The notes below the pieces were generated by a model. It saw only the letters and a program-made list of their open reading frames with translations, had not been told where the DNA came from and did not search any database. Made by a program: the position numbers and the translations under genes. 64,000 nucleotides of DNA, from assembly GCA_037478835.1 (NCBI GenBank), contig JBBFLV010000009.1, positions 1 to 64,000 of the forward strand, written 5' to 3'. This DNA comes from 630D-37 sp037478835 (GTDB lineage Bacteria; Chloroflexota; Anaerolineae; Anaerolineales; Villigracilaceae). Positions 9,050 through 17,705 of the stretch are shown here, piece after piece (the stretch's first letter is position 1; each line of letters begins with the position of its first letter).

Positions 9050-9078
9050 TATATACTCGCAAAACGGTATTTTGTCAA
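9050..9078 (-). promoter_or_regulatory. Sigma-70-type promoter of the argG-lysK operon
   Basis: A perfect -35 TTGACA (9078-9073) is separated by 17 bp from TATATA (9055-9050) on the minus strand. The expected transcription start is near 9043. This gives the whole argG-argH-lysW-lysX-argC-lysZ-lysJ-lysK set one strong promoter ahead of the leader. Confidence 0.75.
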
Positions 9079-9628
9079 TGTTTTGCAAAGGAGTTTTAGG
9101 GCTTTTCATTGTTCTAATTGCACCAAGAAAGCGGACAGGATTAACAAGATTTACATGAAATAGAAGTGAAGGATTTCGGCAAAAACAGGAGGGCGTACAT
9201 TTTTCCCGATCATCCCGGCTATCTAGACGGTCGTTTGCGGCACAGCATCCAGGTCGCCTATTGTAGGGAACGTTTCCAGACGCCTCTTGTATGACGGCAA
9301 TCCCCAATATCCGACAAAAACGTAGCGCAGGATTCATCCTGCGATAAAAATCATAGCATAAATTTTGCATTTTTCTAGATAGTTCTGGCCGTACAGCCCC
9401 GGTGTTTTGTGGCGCAGCATCGTTGTTCGTCCGCACGGGGCAAGAGAGGAATCGAATGGGTCGAATTCGCAACGGCAAAGCCGGACACCGAATGCAGGCT
9501 AATCGGCAGACTTGCGCTTAAAAAGGTGAAAAGTCCTAAGAGGCGTGCAAAGAATAATGATTCAGTTTGTCCAAACTTCACATTTTCATTTACTAGAGCA
9601 ATAAAAACCTAAAAAGTTTAAATAAGGC
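9079..9628. other. Intergenic region, no gene seen
   Basis: About 550 bases between the argG promoter and the end of the ABC exporter operon show no credible coding sequence: open frames here lack ribosome sites and family features. It contains an 18-nt hairpin repeat (9326-9343) and the phrase GACAGGATTAACAAGATTT (9135-9153), similar to the AATCCTGT-type repeats near 33450. The stretch is AT-rich towards 9600. Confidence 0.6.
9326..9343. repeat. Short palindrome CGCAGGAT-TC-ATCCTGCG
   Basis: An 8-bp perfect stem with a two-base loop. A near copy with one missing base lies at 13872-13887 ahead of the amidase gene. The design (short stem, TC or TT loop) resembles the CAGGCT-TT-AGCCTG palindromes at 3952 and 3995, so these may be members of one set of dispersed small palindromes. 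Confidence 0.6.
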
Positions 9629-11437
9629 TTATAGATAATTCTCCACCGCATGGCGCGAGAGGCGGAAGGCGCGGGCATATTTGCCGCCGAGCGCCAGCAG
9701 CTCTTCGTGCGTGCCTTCTTCGATGATCCGCCCTTTGTCGATCACCAGAATGCGATCGGCGTGGACCACGGTGGAAAGGCGATGGGCGATGATGAAAGCC
9801 GTCCGTCCTTTCAGCAGGGTGACCAGGGCGCGTTGGATCAGCTCCTCGGTTTGCGTATCCACGCTGGAAGTGGCCTCGTCGAGGATCAAGATGCGCGGAT
9901 CGGCCAGCAGCGCGCGGGCAAAGGAGATCAACTGACGTTGCCCTACGCTGAGCACGGCTCCTTCTTCTTCGACCGGTGTATCATAGCCGTTCTTCAGCGA
10001 AACGATAAAATCGTGTGCTCCTACGGCTTTTGCCGCGGCGATGATCTCTTCCTCGCTGGCATCCAAACGTCCAAAGCGGATGTTGTCGCGGATCGTTCCG
10101 TTGAACAGGAACGGGTCTTGCAGGACAATGCCCATCTGTCGGCGCAGACTGGCCTGGGTCACCGTCCGCAGATCGTAGCCATCGACGCGCACACATCCTT
10201 CGGTCGGGTCGTGGAAGCGTGCCACCAATTTCGCCAGGGTGCTCTTGCCGGCGCCGGTTTCTCCCACCAGGGCGATCGTTTCGCCGGGGCGCACGGTCAG
10301 ATTGATGTCTTTCAAGACCAGGGTCTCGCTATTCGGGTAGCGGAAGGAGACGTGTTCAAAGCGCACTTCGCCGCGGATGGGCGGGAGATCGATCGCCTGG
10401 GGGGCATCTTGCACCTCCACCGGTGCGTCCATCAGGACCGAAATGCGTTCCATGGCGGTGATCGTGGACTGGAGCGTATCGAAGCGGCGGCTGAGATCGC
10501 GGATCGGCTCGAAGAAGCGGTCTACGTAAAGCACGAAGGCCACCAACACGCCTGCCGTGATCTGTTCCCCTAAGGCCGCACCGCCGCCCAGCCAGACGAC
10601 CAGCATCGTCGCGATCCCCCCTAGCAGGTCTACCACTGAGGGGAAGAGGGAGGAAAGGCGCGAGGCACGCAGCGAAGTTTGCAAATAGTGACGGTTAACC
10701 TGATCTTTGAAAAAGCGGTAATTGTGTTCTTCGCGGGCAAATGCCTGAACCACGCGTACTGCCTGGATGTTTTCTGCCAGCACCGAATTCACCCAGGCCA
10801 CCGCCGCCCGCACCTGATGGTACATTCGTCGGGCGGCTCGCCGGAACAGGATCGTAGCGATCACCATGATCGGCAACACGCTGAAAGTGAACAGCGAAAG
10901 GCGCGTGCTCATCCCTAGCATGGCGGCCACGATGCCGAAGAGTACAAAAAAATCGCGCGCCATGGCCAGAATGGCCCAGGTGATGAACTCGCGCAGCGTC
11001 TCAACATCGTTGATCACGCGCGTGAAAATGCGACCGGCGCTCCAGCGGGCGTAGAAGGTCAGCGAGAGACGTTGCAGGTGGGCAAACAGGTCGCGACGCA
11101 GATCGTAGATGATCGATTGTCCCACCCGTGCCATCAGGTTGACGCGCCAATAGATCAGCAGCCACTGGAGGATGGCGCTCAGTAGGTACAAAAGGGCGAT
11201 GTTTCGCAAGGCAGTCAGGTTTTGTTCCAGAATGCCGCGATCGATCGCCAGGCGCACGAAATACGGGCCGGCCACGGAGATCAGCGAGCTGCCGAGCATC
11301 AGCAGAAGAGCGAATAGAAGCTGCAGCCGATAAGGGTGGATCAAGTCAAGCAGGCGGCGGATCACGCGTCGATCGTAGCGTGCCGTTGCCTGTTCTTCGG
11401 ATTGGGTGATATAAGCAGGAGGGGTGATCGTTGTCAT
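9629..11437 (-). CDS. ABC exporter half-transporter (membrane + ATPase), second subunit
   Basis: A type I (ABCB-like) exporter subunit of 602 aa: six membrane helices in the first 330 residues, then a nucleotide-binding domain with Walker A GETGAGKST, Walker B ILILDEATSSVD with the catalytic Glu present, and H-loop IAHRLST. The signature is LSVGQRQ instead of LSGGQRQ. The start at 11437 overlaps the stop of the upstream subunit as ATGA; the longer in-frame reading to 11482 lies inside that subunit and was rejected. With its partner it should form a heterodimer for export of drugs, lipids or peptides; the substrate is unknown. A MarR regulator heads the operon. Confidence 0.9.
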   Translation of the reverse strand: MTTITPPAYITQSEEQATARYDRRVIRRLLDLIHPYRLQLLFALLLMLGSSLISVAGPYFVRLAIDRGILEQNLTALRNIALLYLLSAILQWLLIYWRVNLMARVGQSIIYDLRRDLFAHLQRLSLTFYARWSAGRIFTRVINDVETLREFITWAILAMARDFFVLFGIVAAMLGMSTRLSLFTFSVLPIMVIATILFRRAARRMYHQVRAAVAWVNSVLAENIQAVRVVQAFAREEHNYRFFKDQVNRHYLQTSLRASRLSSLFPSVVDLLGGIATMLVVWLGGGAALGEQITAGVLVAFVLYVDRFFEPIRDLSRRFDTLQSTITAMERISVLMDAPVEVQDAPQAIDLPPIRGEVRFEHVSFRYPNSETLVLKDINLTVRPGETIALVGETGAGKSTLAKLVARFHDPTEGCVRVDGYDLRTVTQASLRRQMGIVLQDPFLFNGTIRDNIRFGRLDASEEEIIAAAKAVGAHDFIVSLKNGYDTPVEEEGAVLSVGQRQLISFARALLADPRILILDEATSSVDTQTEELIQRALVTLLKGRTAFIIAHRLSTVVHADRILVIDKGRIIEEGTHEELLALGGKYARAFRLSRHAVENYL

Positions 11438-13224
11438 AGCGTCTTTTCTTCGGCAAAAGAGGACTCTTCTAGTCGTTCCCACAAGCGATCCAGGCCTTCT
11501 TCGGCGCCGATCTGCAGTTCATAGATGCGGCGATAGAAGCCATCGCGGGCCAGGAGTTCTTCGTGCGTGCCGCGTTCCACAATGCGTCCCTGATCGAGCA
11601 CCAAGATCAGATCGGCGCGGCGCACGGTCGAAACGCGATGGGCGATCACGAACGTGGTGCGCCCTTCCATCAGGCGCTCCAAAGCCTGCTGGATCAGCCA
11701 TTCGGTTCGCGTGTCCACCGAAGAAGTCGAATCGTCCAGGATCAAAATGCGCGGATCGAGCAGCAACGCACGGGCAATGGCGATGCGTTGACGCTGGCCC
11801 CCGCTCAGGGTCACGCCCCGCTCGCCGACGATCGTGTCATAGCCTTGAGGGAAGGACATGATGAAATCGTGCGCTTGGGCCGCTTTTGCCGCGGCGATGA
11901 TCTCATCCATCGAGGCATCCGGCCGACCGTAGGCGATGTTGTTGCGGATCGTATCGGAAAAGAGCAGGGAAGTTTGCAGCACGATCCCGATCTGGCGGCG
12001 CAGGGTGGCGAGATCGAGCGTGCGCACGTCGTAACCGTCGATCAGCACTTGGCCTTCGGTCACATCGTAGAAGCGCGGGATCAGGTTGACGATCGAGGTC
12101 TTGCCGGAACCGGTCGGACCAACCAGCGCGACCACCTGGTTCGGGTAAACATGGAAGGAGACATCCTCTAGCGAGCTCCGTTTTTCCTGGGAATAGCGCA
12201 GGGAGACGTGCCGGAACTCGACCTCCCCTCGTAAAGGTTGGATGACGCGTGCCTGGGCCGGGGTGCGGATCTCGCACTCGGTGTCCAGGACCTCGAACAC
12301 ACGCTGTGCCCCGGCCTCGGCCTCGCCCGCCGCGTTGACCAACCACGTCAGCTGCTGCACAGGCGCCGAGAGCATCAGCAGATACGAGTTAAACGCAACC
12401 AGCTCGCCGATGCTCATTTCCCCACGCATCACCATCCCGCCGCCCAGCCAGAGCAGGATCACCGTGCTGATGACGATGAATAGGTTGGTGGTGGGCATCA
12501 CCTTTGACCATTCGCCGATCACTTTCAACCGTGCCTGATAGTACTCGCGATTGGCCTGGTCGAAACGCTCGATCTCATACGGCTCGCGGGCGAAGGCGCG
12601 CACCACCTGCACCCCGTTGACGTTTTCCTGCAGCCGGGTGGAGAGCACGCCGAGGGCATAATCCACGGCGTAGAATAGCTCGGTGACGCGCTGGCCGAAA
12701 CGGGTGGTCATCCAGGCCATCGGCAGCAGCGGCAACAGGGAAAGGATCGCTAGGCGCGGGTGGGCGGTGATCAGCAGGCCGATGATCGCCAGGCTCATAA
12801 CCAGGAGCTGAATCAGCTGGATCAGGCTATCGGCGGCGAAGTTCTGGATGGCGCGCACATCTTCGATGCCGCGGCTGATCAACTGACCGCTTTGGGCGTG
12901 ATCGTGGTAGGAAAACGAGAGTCGCTGGATGTGATCATAGAGGCGGTTACGCAGATCGTAACCCACGTGCGTCGCGATCCAGGCCGAGAGATAGCGTTGT
13001 GCGAAGGAGAGAGCGGCGGTTAGCAGACCTAACCCCAAAAGAAACAGCCCTGCATTGCGCAGGAAAATCGCATCGCGCTGACTCAATCCCACGTCAATGA
13101 CCTGACGCAAAACCACCGGGACGATCAGGGAAAGGCCGGTCAGGCTGAGTAACAGCAAAAGGTTGAGCAGGATTTTGCCCCAATAAGGGCGCAGGTAGGG
13201 GAATAGTTTCAGTAGGTACTTCAT
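11434..13224 (-). CDS. ABC exporter half-transporter (membrane + ATPase), first subunit
   Basis: Partner of the following gene (596 aa), also with six N-terminal membrane helices and an ABC ATPase domain. Walker A is GPTGSGKTS, the signature is a canonical LSGGQRQR, and the H-loop is IAHRVST. Walker B reads ILILDDSTSSVD, so the catalytic glutamate is replaced by Asp. Together with LSVGQ in the partner this makes one consensus and one degenerate ATP site, as in known heterodimeric exporters such as TM287/288 and BmrCD. The start overlaps the marR stop as ATGA, indicating a three-gene operon. Confidence 0.9.
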   Translation of the reverse strand: MKYLLKLFPYLRPYWGKILLNLLLLLSLTGLSLIVPVVLRQVIDVGLSQRDAIFLRNAGLFLLGLGLLTAALSFAQRYLSAWIATHVGYDLRNRLYDHIQRLSFSYHDHAQSGQLISRGIEDVRAIQNFAADSLIQLIQLLVMSLAIIGLLITAHPRLAILSLLPLLPMAWMTTRFGQRVTELFYAVDYALGVLSTRLQENVNGVQVVRAFAREPYEIERFDQANREYYQARLKVIGEWSKVMPTTNLFIVISTVILLWLGGGMVMRGEMSIGELVAFNSYLLMLSAPVQQLTWLVNAAGEAEAGAQRVFEVLDTECEIRTPAQARVIQPLRGEVEFRHVSLRYSQEKRSSLEDVSFHVYPNQVVALVGPTGSGKTSIVNLIPRFYDVTEGQVLIDGYDVRTLDLATLRRQIGIVLQTSLLFSDTIRNNIAYGRPDASMDEIIAAAKAAQAHDFIMSFPQGYDTIVGERGVTLSGGQRQRIAIARALLLDPRILILDDSTSSVDTRTEWLIQQALERLMEGRTTFVIAHRVSTVRRADLILVLDQGRIVERGTHEELLARDGFYRRIYELQIGAEEGLDRLWERLEESSFAEEKTL

Positions 13225-13667
13225 AATTGTTCCAGGAAGGCTTTTTTGAGTAATTCCATGCCGTGGAGTAGACTTTGTTGTTCTTGTTCCGAAAGGCGAC
13301 CGAAGCGCTCTTGTAGCCAGATCTCTGCGTCAGCATAGATGGCCGAGAGCACGCGTTCCCCGTCCGGGGTGAGCTGTAGGTGTTGCTGGCGCCGATCGGC
13401 AGGGTTGATCTGGCGGCTCACCCAGCCTTTTTGCACCAACGTATCCACGATGCGGCTGACAGCCGGGCGGCTGATATGCCCTTCTTCGGCCAGCGCGCTA
13501 ACCGAATTGAATCCCTTGCGAATGCGACGCAAGGTTTGGAATTGCACCGTGCTCATCTGGAATTTTTCATTGGCGATCCGCCGAATGACGCTGCGCGTGC
13601 GATGCCAGCTGGGCGGCACGCTTTCCCAGAAGGTATCTACCAGACGATCCAGGGGAGGAGAGACCAT
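13221..13667 (-). CDS. MarR-family transcriptional regulator
   Basis: A winged-helix regulator (148 aa) whose core ISRPAVSRIVDTLVQKGWVSRQINPADRRQQHLQLTPDG matches the MarR recognition helix and wing (DRR motif). The ATG at 13667 has AGGAG eight bases upstream; the upstream ATG at 13691 has no ribosome site. The gene heads the exporter operon, and a palindrome overlaps its -10 region. It is therefore likely a ligand-relieved repressor of itself and the exporter; the ligand is unknown. Confidence 0.88.
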   Translation of the reverse strand: MVSPPLDRLVDTFWESVPPSWHRTRSVIRRIANEKFQMSTVQFQTLRRIRKGFNSVSALAEEGHISRPAVSRIVDTLVQKGWVSRQINPADRRQQHLQLTPDGERVLSAIYADAEIWLQERFGRLSEQEQQSLLHGMELLKKAFLEQL

Positions 13668-13697
13668 GCGCCTTTCTCCTGATGGTTGCATATGCTA

Positions 13698-13722
13698 ATA
13701 GTTAACATCTGCAACTATTATA
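13698..13722 (-). promoter_or_regulatory. marR promoter -10 and candidate operator
   Basis: On the minus strand a TATAAT box (13722-13717) overlaps an inverted repeat with arms ATAGTT and AACTAT spaced by nine bases (13698-13718). MarR dimers commonly bind such short-armed palindromes over their own promoter. No good -35 is visible, since that position falls at the edge of heptamer repeat DNA. Confidence 0.5.
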
Positions 13723-13733
13723 GCACAAGTTTG

Positions 13734-13761
13734 AGGACCGTGGACGGTGGACCATAGACCG
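13734..13761. repeat. Heptamer repeat, four units
   Basis: Four consecutive 7-bp units (AGGACCG, TGGACGG, TGGACCA, TAGACCG) of the same family as the long arrays at 23568 and 40055. They lie between the divergent marR and amidase genes. Confidence 0.75.
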
Positions 13762-13940
13762 TAGAAGTAGCACAGATTTATCATATAATCTGTAAATTTT
13801 TGCTAAAAATTATGCAGGGAATGAATCATCCACAACATCTGGGCAACAAAACGGTGTGGTGGGCGGGTAGTGCAGATTCATCCTGCGGTGGATGTCTCTC
13901 TGGTAGAATTCAGGCATTGCTCAGCCCCGTGGAGGTGACC

Positions 13941-15275
13941 ATGGTTCCATCCGATTTGCTTTCCGCCGTTGAGGCCGTTCGCCGTGGTGAGTGGACGGCG
14001 GAGGAATTGTTTGCCGCGTACCGTCGACGCGTGGAGGCCGAAAATCCGCGCCTGAACGCGTTCCTGAGCCTGGCCGAGCCACCGGCTGCGTTTCCTGCCC
14101 CGCAGACTCCCCTGGCCGGTGTGCCCCTGGCGATCAAGGACCTGATCGATGTGGCCGGCCTGCCGACCACGGCCGGATCGCCGCACTTTTTCGGCACGCA
14201 GCCTGCCTTACAAGATGCCGAGGTCGTGCGGCGCTTGAAGCTCGCCGGTGCTACCATCCTGGGAAAGACGCACACGCACGAGATTGCCTTAGGCATTACC
14301 GGTATCAATCCTCACCATGGCCCGGCGCGCAATCCCCACGATCCGCAGCGCATCACGGGGGGCTCTTCCAGCGGGAGCGCGGCGGCTGTGGCGGCCGGAT
14401 TGGTACCGGCCGCGTTGGGAACGGATACGGGCGGTTCGGTACGCATACCGGCCGCCTTATGTGGGGTGGTGGGCTTCAAACCGACCTTTGGGCGCATCAG
14501 CACGCGCGGGGTGTTGCCGCTTTCCTGGAACTTGGATCACGTGGGCGTGCTGACGCGCACCGTCGCCGATGCCGCTTTGCTTTTCCAAATCTTGGCCGGC
14601 TACGATCCGCAAGACCCGGTTTCCCAGGATGTGCCTTTGGAAGATGTGTTCGCGAGCCTGGATGGGGGAGTGAAGGGCTGGCAAATCGTCCTTGCCGTTG
14701 GACCGTATATCGAAGAGGCCGATGCGATCGTGCTCGAGCACGTGCGCAAAGCGGCGGAGCGTTTTGAGGCCTTGGGAGCTGGCGTGATCGAAAAAGAAAT
14801 CACTCCGCTCCATGCCGCTGCACAGGCCAACGGTCTGATGGTGATCACCGATGCGGCGACTGTTCATCGCGAGCGCTTGGCGCAACATCCCGAATGGTTT
14901 GGCGAGGATGTGCGTCAGCGCTTGGAACGCGGCCGCGCCACGAACGTCGCCGACTACGTGTTGGCGCGTCGCACGCAGAGCGAAACCCGACGCTACTTTG
15001 ATCTCTTTTTCCGCGAGTTCGATCTGCTCCTTTTGCCGACGACGGCCACCACCGCCGCGCCGATCGAGGGGTTAGATTCGGCGGCGTTTGCACCCAAAAT
15101 GACGCGCTTCACCGCCCCCTTCAACCTGACCGGCCTGCCAGCCATCTCATTGCCTTGCGGGCAGGATACAAACGGTTTGCCGATCGGGGTGCAAATGGTG
15201 GCCGGGCCGTGGCAGGAAGCGAAGCTACTCCGCGCCGCCTATGTCTGGGAGCAAACCGGGGCCTCATTTGCCTAG
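13941..15275 (+). CDS. Amidase (amidase signature family)
   Basis: An amidase-signature hydrolase of 444 aa related to GatA and aliphatic/aryl amidases. The Ser-cisSer-Lys triad is visible: Lys in PLAIKDLID, the Gly/Ser-rich loop ITGGSSSGSAAAVAAG, and the nucleophile loop GTDTGGSVRIPAA. The ATG at 13941 follows GGAGGTG at a good distance; the in-frame extension back to 13800 covers a palindrome and lacks family similarity. No gatB or gatC lies nearby, so a stand-alone catabolic amidase is more likely than the tRNA amidotransferase subunit. The natural substrate is unknown. Confidence 0.9.
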   Translation: MVPSDLLSAVEAVRRGEWTAEELFAAYRRRVEAENPRLNAFLSLAEPPAAFPAPQTPLAGVPLAIKDLIDVAGLPTTAGSPHFFGTQPALQDAEVVRRLKLAGATILGKTHTHEIALGITGINPHHGPARNPHDPQRITGGSSSGSAAAVAAGLVPAALGTDTGGSVRIPAALCGVVGFKPTFGRISTRGVLPLSWNLDHVGVLTRTVADAALLFQILAGYDPQDPVSQDVPLEDVFASLDGGVKGWQIVLAVGPYIEEADAIVLEHVRKAAERFEALGAGVIEKEITPLHAAAQANGLMVITDAATVHRERLAQHPEWFGEDVRQRLERGRATNVADYVLARRTQSETRRYFDLFFREFDLLLLPTTATTAAPIEGLDSAAFAPKMTRFTAPFNLTGLPAISLPCGQDTNGLPIGVQMVAGPWQEAKLLRAAYVWEQTGASFA

Positions 15276-15662
15276 GGCGAGTTTGCCTTTGCACGGAATG
15301 TGGTCATGATTTTGAAAAAAGAATTGAGTCACGAATGCCCAGGCACATGTCGCTTTGCCCAACACCGATTCGGAGCAAGATCACGAGAAAAGCCTTCGGT
15401 TGGCATTTGATTTATGAAAGGTATTCCCTACAAACCACCAAGCTCTGCAATTGATGCCGGCTAAGAAAAAGAAAGGGAGTAGCTATTTGTCCCAAAACGA
15501 CGTAAAAGTCTATGCTCGTTTACAAACGGTCATTTTTGCGCAGGCCGTAGCGGAATGTGTCTGCGTTTTGCAAGGTTTGTTGGCTTAACCGCTTGTCTCC
15601 TTGATGGTAGGATAGGGAATTACCAGTGGAATTGTTGATCGGCTTTGGATTGAGGAGGACAA
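15276..15662. other. Intergenic region, no gene seen
   Basis: Nearly 390 bases between the amidase and the HTH-membrane gene. No supported open frame was found. The base composition drops from GC-rich to AT-rich here and stays low to about 18.8 kb. The right end carries GAGGAGG (15654-15660) serving the next gene. Confidence 0.55.
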
Positions 15663-16820
15663 ATGGTTTGGACATCTCACCGAAAATTTGAGTTGTCAAA
15701 GCGTGAGAAAGAAGTGCTTGACCTGCTCGTCCGCGGGATGTCAAACAAGCAGATCGCATTTTATTTATCCATTTCTTACAAAACAGTAGAAAAACATATT
15801 GCTTCTATTTACCGTAAAATGGGTGTTCGCAGCCGGGCAGAAGCGGTAGCGCGGGCTATGAGTGCGGCAAATGAGGCAAGTGAAATCCCCCATGAAGAGG
15901 AACATCTCCCTGAACCGGATGCGCAACGAAGTAGGGATATTCCCTATGCCGGTGTTCGGAAAAGTAGGGAAATTCCCCATATCGTAAATCAGGCGTCCCT
16001 TTTACAATCTAGGAAAATTTTTCCACGGAAGAGGAGGATGCTTATGACGAGGGATGATTGGTTTGTTGCGTTTATTACCGGCGTGCTTTTAGGATTGATA
16101 GCCATAGGAGTGGGCATACCACACTTGTTGAGTGATGTCCCTTCTGCAATAGCGTCTAATCAGATGGGGGAGATTCTTTCATTGGTGCTCAATTCTCATT
16201 CCAAATGGTCAACCGTTCAAGGAGAAGTAGAGATTACATGGTACAGCTCAAATGGAGAAGTTCAGGCTTATCTGAATCAATTTGTCGTATACCAACCCGT
16301 GTTAGCATATGTGGATGTCACGAACTTGTACGCACCGGGTTTCAATGAAATTCTTTGGATTAGTGATGGGAAAAATACATATGAAATAAACAAGTATGAT
16401 AAGACTTATATTCAGCGCGAGTTGCCAAATTTTGTTCACGATCTTTCAATTTTACCTGATAGGTTGGCAGAGGTTGAAGATCGGGTTGTTTACGATCATC
16501 CTTTTTCTCTACTGATTCCTGCACCGGTGAAAGAGTACATCTATCCGCAATGGTTTGCCCAGGGAAATTCTCTTGATGCGTACTCTCTAATGGGGGAGGA
16601 GAATCTTTTTGGAAGGGACACGTGGATCGTCGCCCTTAACTATAAAACGGGTAAAGCAATTGCCTGGATCGATCAGGAGACGGGAATGATCTTGAAATAT
16701 CTCCAGGAAGAAGGCGGTCGAAAACACCTAGAGGTACATTTTACCCGTATTGAAATAGATGCGCCTGTTGATGCCGGTATTTTCCGTGTCCCGCTTGATT
16801 ATCGCTTGAGCGAGCAATAA
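15663..16820 (+). CDS. LuxR-type HTH / single TM / LolA-like extracytoplasmic protein
   Basis: A 385-residue protein of unusual build. Residues 10-65 are a LuxR/GerE helix-turn-helix (SKREKEVLDLLVRGMSNKQIA, then YKTVEKHIASIYRKMGVRSR). A charged linker follows, with three similar RSRDIPY/KSREIPH/QSRKIFP phrases. One membrane helix (about 133-153) comes next, and then about 230 residues with the look of a LolA/RseB-type lipid-binding fold, a class seen in outside-facing sensor domains. A membrane-anchored regulator reading an envelope signal is the simplest idea. There is no phospho-receiver. A second start with a perfect ribosome site exists at 16044. The flanking genes are secreted proteins in the same AT-rich patch. 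Function is inferred, not known. Confidence 0.8.
   Translation: MVWTSHRKFELSKREKEVLDLLVRGMSNKQIAFYLSISYKTVEKHIASIYRKMGVRSRAEAVARAMSAANEASEIPHEEEHLPEPDAQRSRDIPYAGVRKSREIPHIVNQASLLQSRKIFPRKRRMLMTRDDWFVAFITGVLLGLIAIGVGIPHLLSDVPSAIASNQMGEILSLVLNSHSKWSTVQGEVEITWYSSNGEVQAYLNQFVVYQPVLAYVDVTNLYAPGFNEILWISDGKNTYEINKYDKTYIQRELPNFVHDLSILPDRLAEVEDRVVYDHPFSLLIPAPVKEYIYPQWFAQGNSLDAYSLMGEENLFGRDTWIVALNYKTGKAIAWIDQETGMILKYLQEEGGRKHLEVHFTRIEIDAPVDAGIFRVPLDYRLSEQ
16031..16046 (+). promoter_or_regulatory. Strong internal ribosome site and start codon
   Basis: Inside the HTH-membrane gene, GAGGAGG (16031-16037) stands six bases before an in-frame ATG (16044). Translation from it would give a 258-residue product that lacks the HTH but keeps the membrane helix and the extracytoplasmic domain. 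The site is as good as any gene start in the window. Confidence 0.55.
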
Positions 16821-16848
16821 ATGAATTCTGCATTGAAGGAGGATAGAG

Positions 16849-17360
16849 ATGAAAAATTTTGTTGCAAGAATGATTTTTAGTCTTACAATTGCTTTTTTGA
16901 TCGTTTGTGTTGATATAATCGGCGCATATGCAGGGGGGCCATATTATATGAGTGAAAATCGGCTTTCCTGGATAATGGGTTCGGGAACTCCTACTTCTCT
17001 TTCCACATCATCGTGTTATGGCAACACTTGTAAGTATATGTATCAGGATACAAGTAACCCGGCAATATGGCGATGGGAATATACAAAGGCAAACGTATAC
17101 AAGTGGTATGTATACCGGCCTTATACAGGAGAGGCGGCTGCTAAATATGGTGGCTGACATATAATGGTGGGATTAAGGATAATTGGGTTATAACTGTAAA
17201 TCAGGCGAATAACAGAGGAACTTGGGCATACTTAGGCTATTCTGATTATTTACCTAATAGTTATGGTGAGCTGAGACTAACGAATCAGTGCGTTCCCGGC
17301 TACTGGTGCGGGGGGTTGCGAGTATATTGGGATGAGGTGAGATATACTACGAACCCGTAA
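16849..17360 (+). pseudogene. Secreted golvesin-C-like protein with frameshift
   Basis: A small secreted protein starts at 16849 behind AAGGAGG and has a signal peptide ending near AYAGG. The first frame stops at 17157. A second frame, starting near 17145, goes on without a gap to 17360 and encodes LTYNGG, NWVITVNQANNRGTWAYLG and a Cys-containing tail. The two parts together look like one beta-sandwich domain of the golvesin C-terminal type (TVNQ...GTWAYLG). The frames differ by -1 (or +2) around AAATATGGTGG. It could be a real decayed gene, a sequencing error, or less likely programmed frameshifting. Intact length would be about 170 aa. Confidence 0.65.
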
Positions 17361-17705
17361 GTTGTTCGTTTTTGAATAGATGATTGTATGGTTTGTCCAA
17401 AGGAAAAAGAGCACATGGATGTGTCATTACCGTTTAGATAAATGGTCAAAATCTGGCAATTTAATAAATTTTTTACTATTCAAAAATCTTTTTAGTACGA
17501 GGTCTTTATCAAATAGGTCACGGACGAACGCGAATGACACAGATAAACACGGATTTAAAAAAGATTTGCTTCTGATAAAAACAAGTTTTAATACACGAAT
17601 CTATGAAAAATTTTTAACTTGAGCTTTTGCCGGCGAGAATATTTTACAAAAGAGCTAGGACCTTTTTGTAGTGGAATCAATACAGTTTTTGCAGGAGAAC
17701 TGCTT
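17361..17705. other. AT-rich intergenic region
   Basis: About 345 bases without a supported gene. It contains the phrase TCACGGACGAACGCGAATGACACAGATAAACACGGATTT-like sequence (17517-17555), which belongs to the same class of non-coding CACGGAT repeats as the spacer near 33350. The right end holds AGGAG for the next gene. Confidence 0.55.

Noticed and set aside
9047..9612. Small open frames in the gap after argG
   Set aside because: No ribosome sites, no family features, and they overlap a promoter and repeats.
13800..13940. N-terminal extension of the amidase
   Set aside because: Covers a palindrome copy; the ATG at 13941 has a proper ribosome site and starts the family homology.
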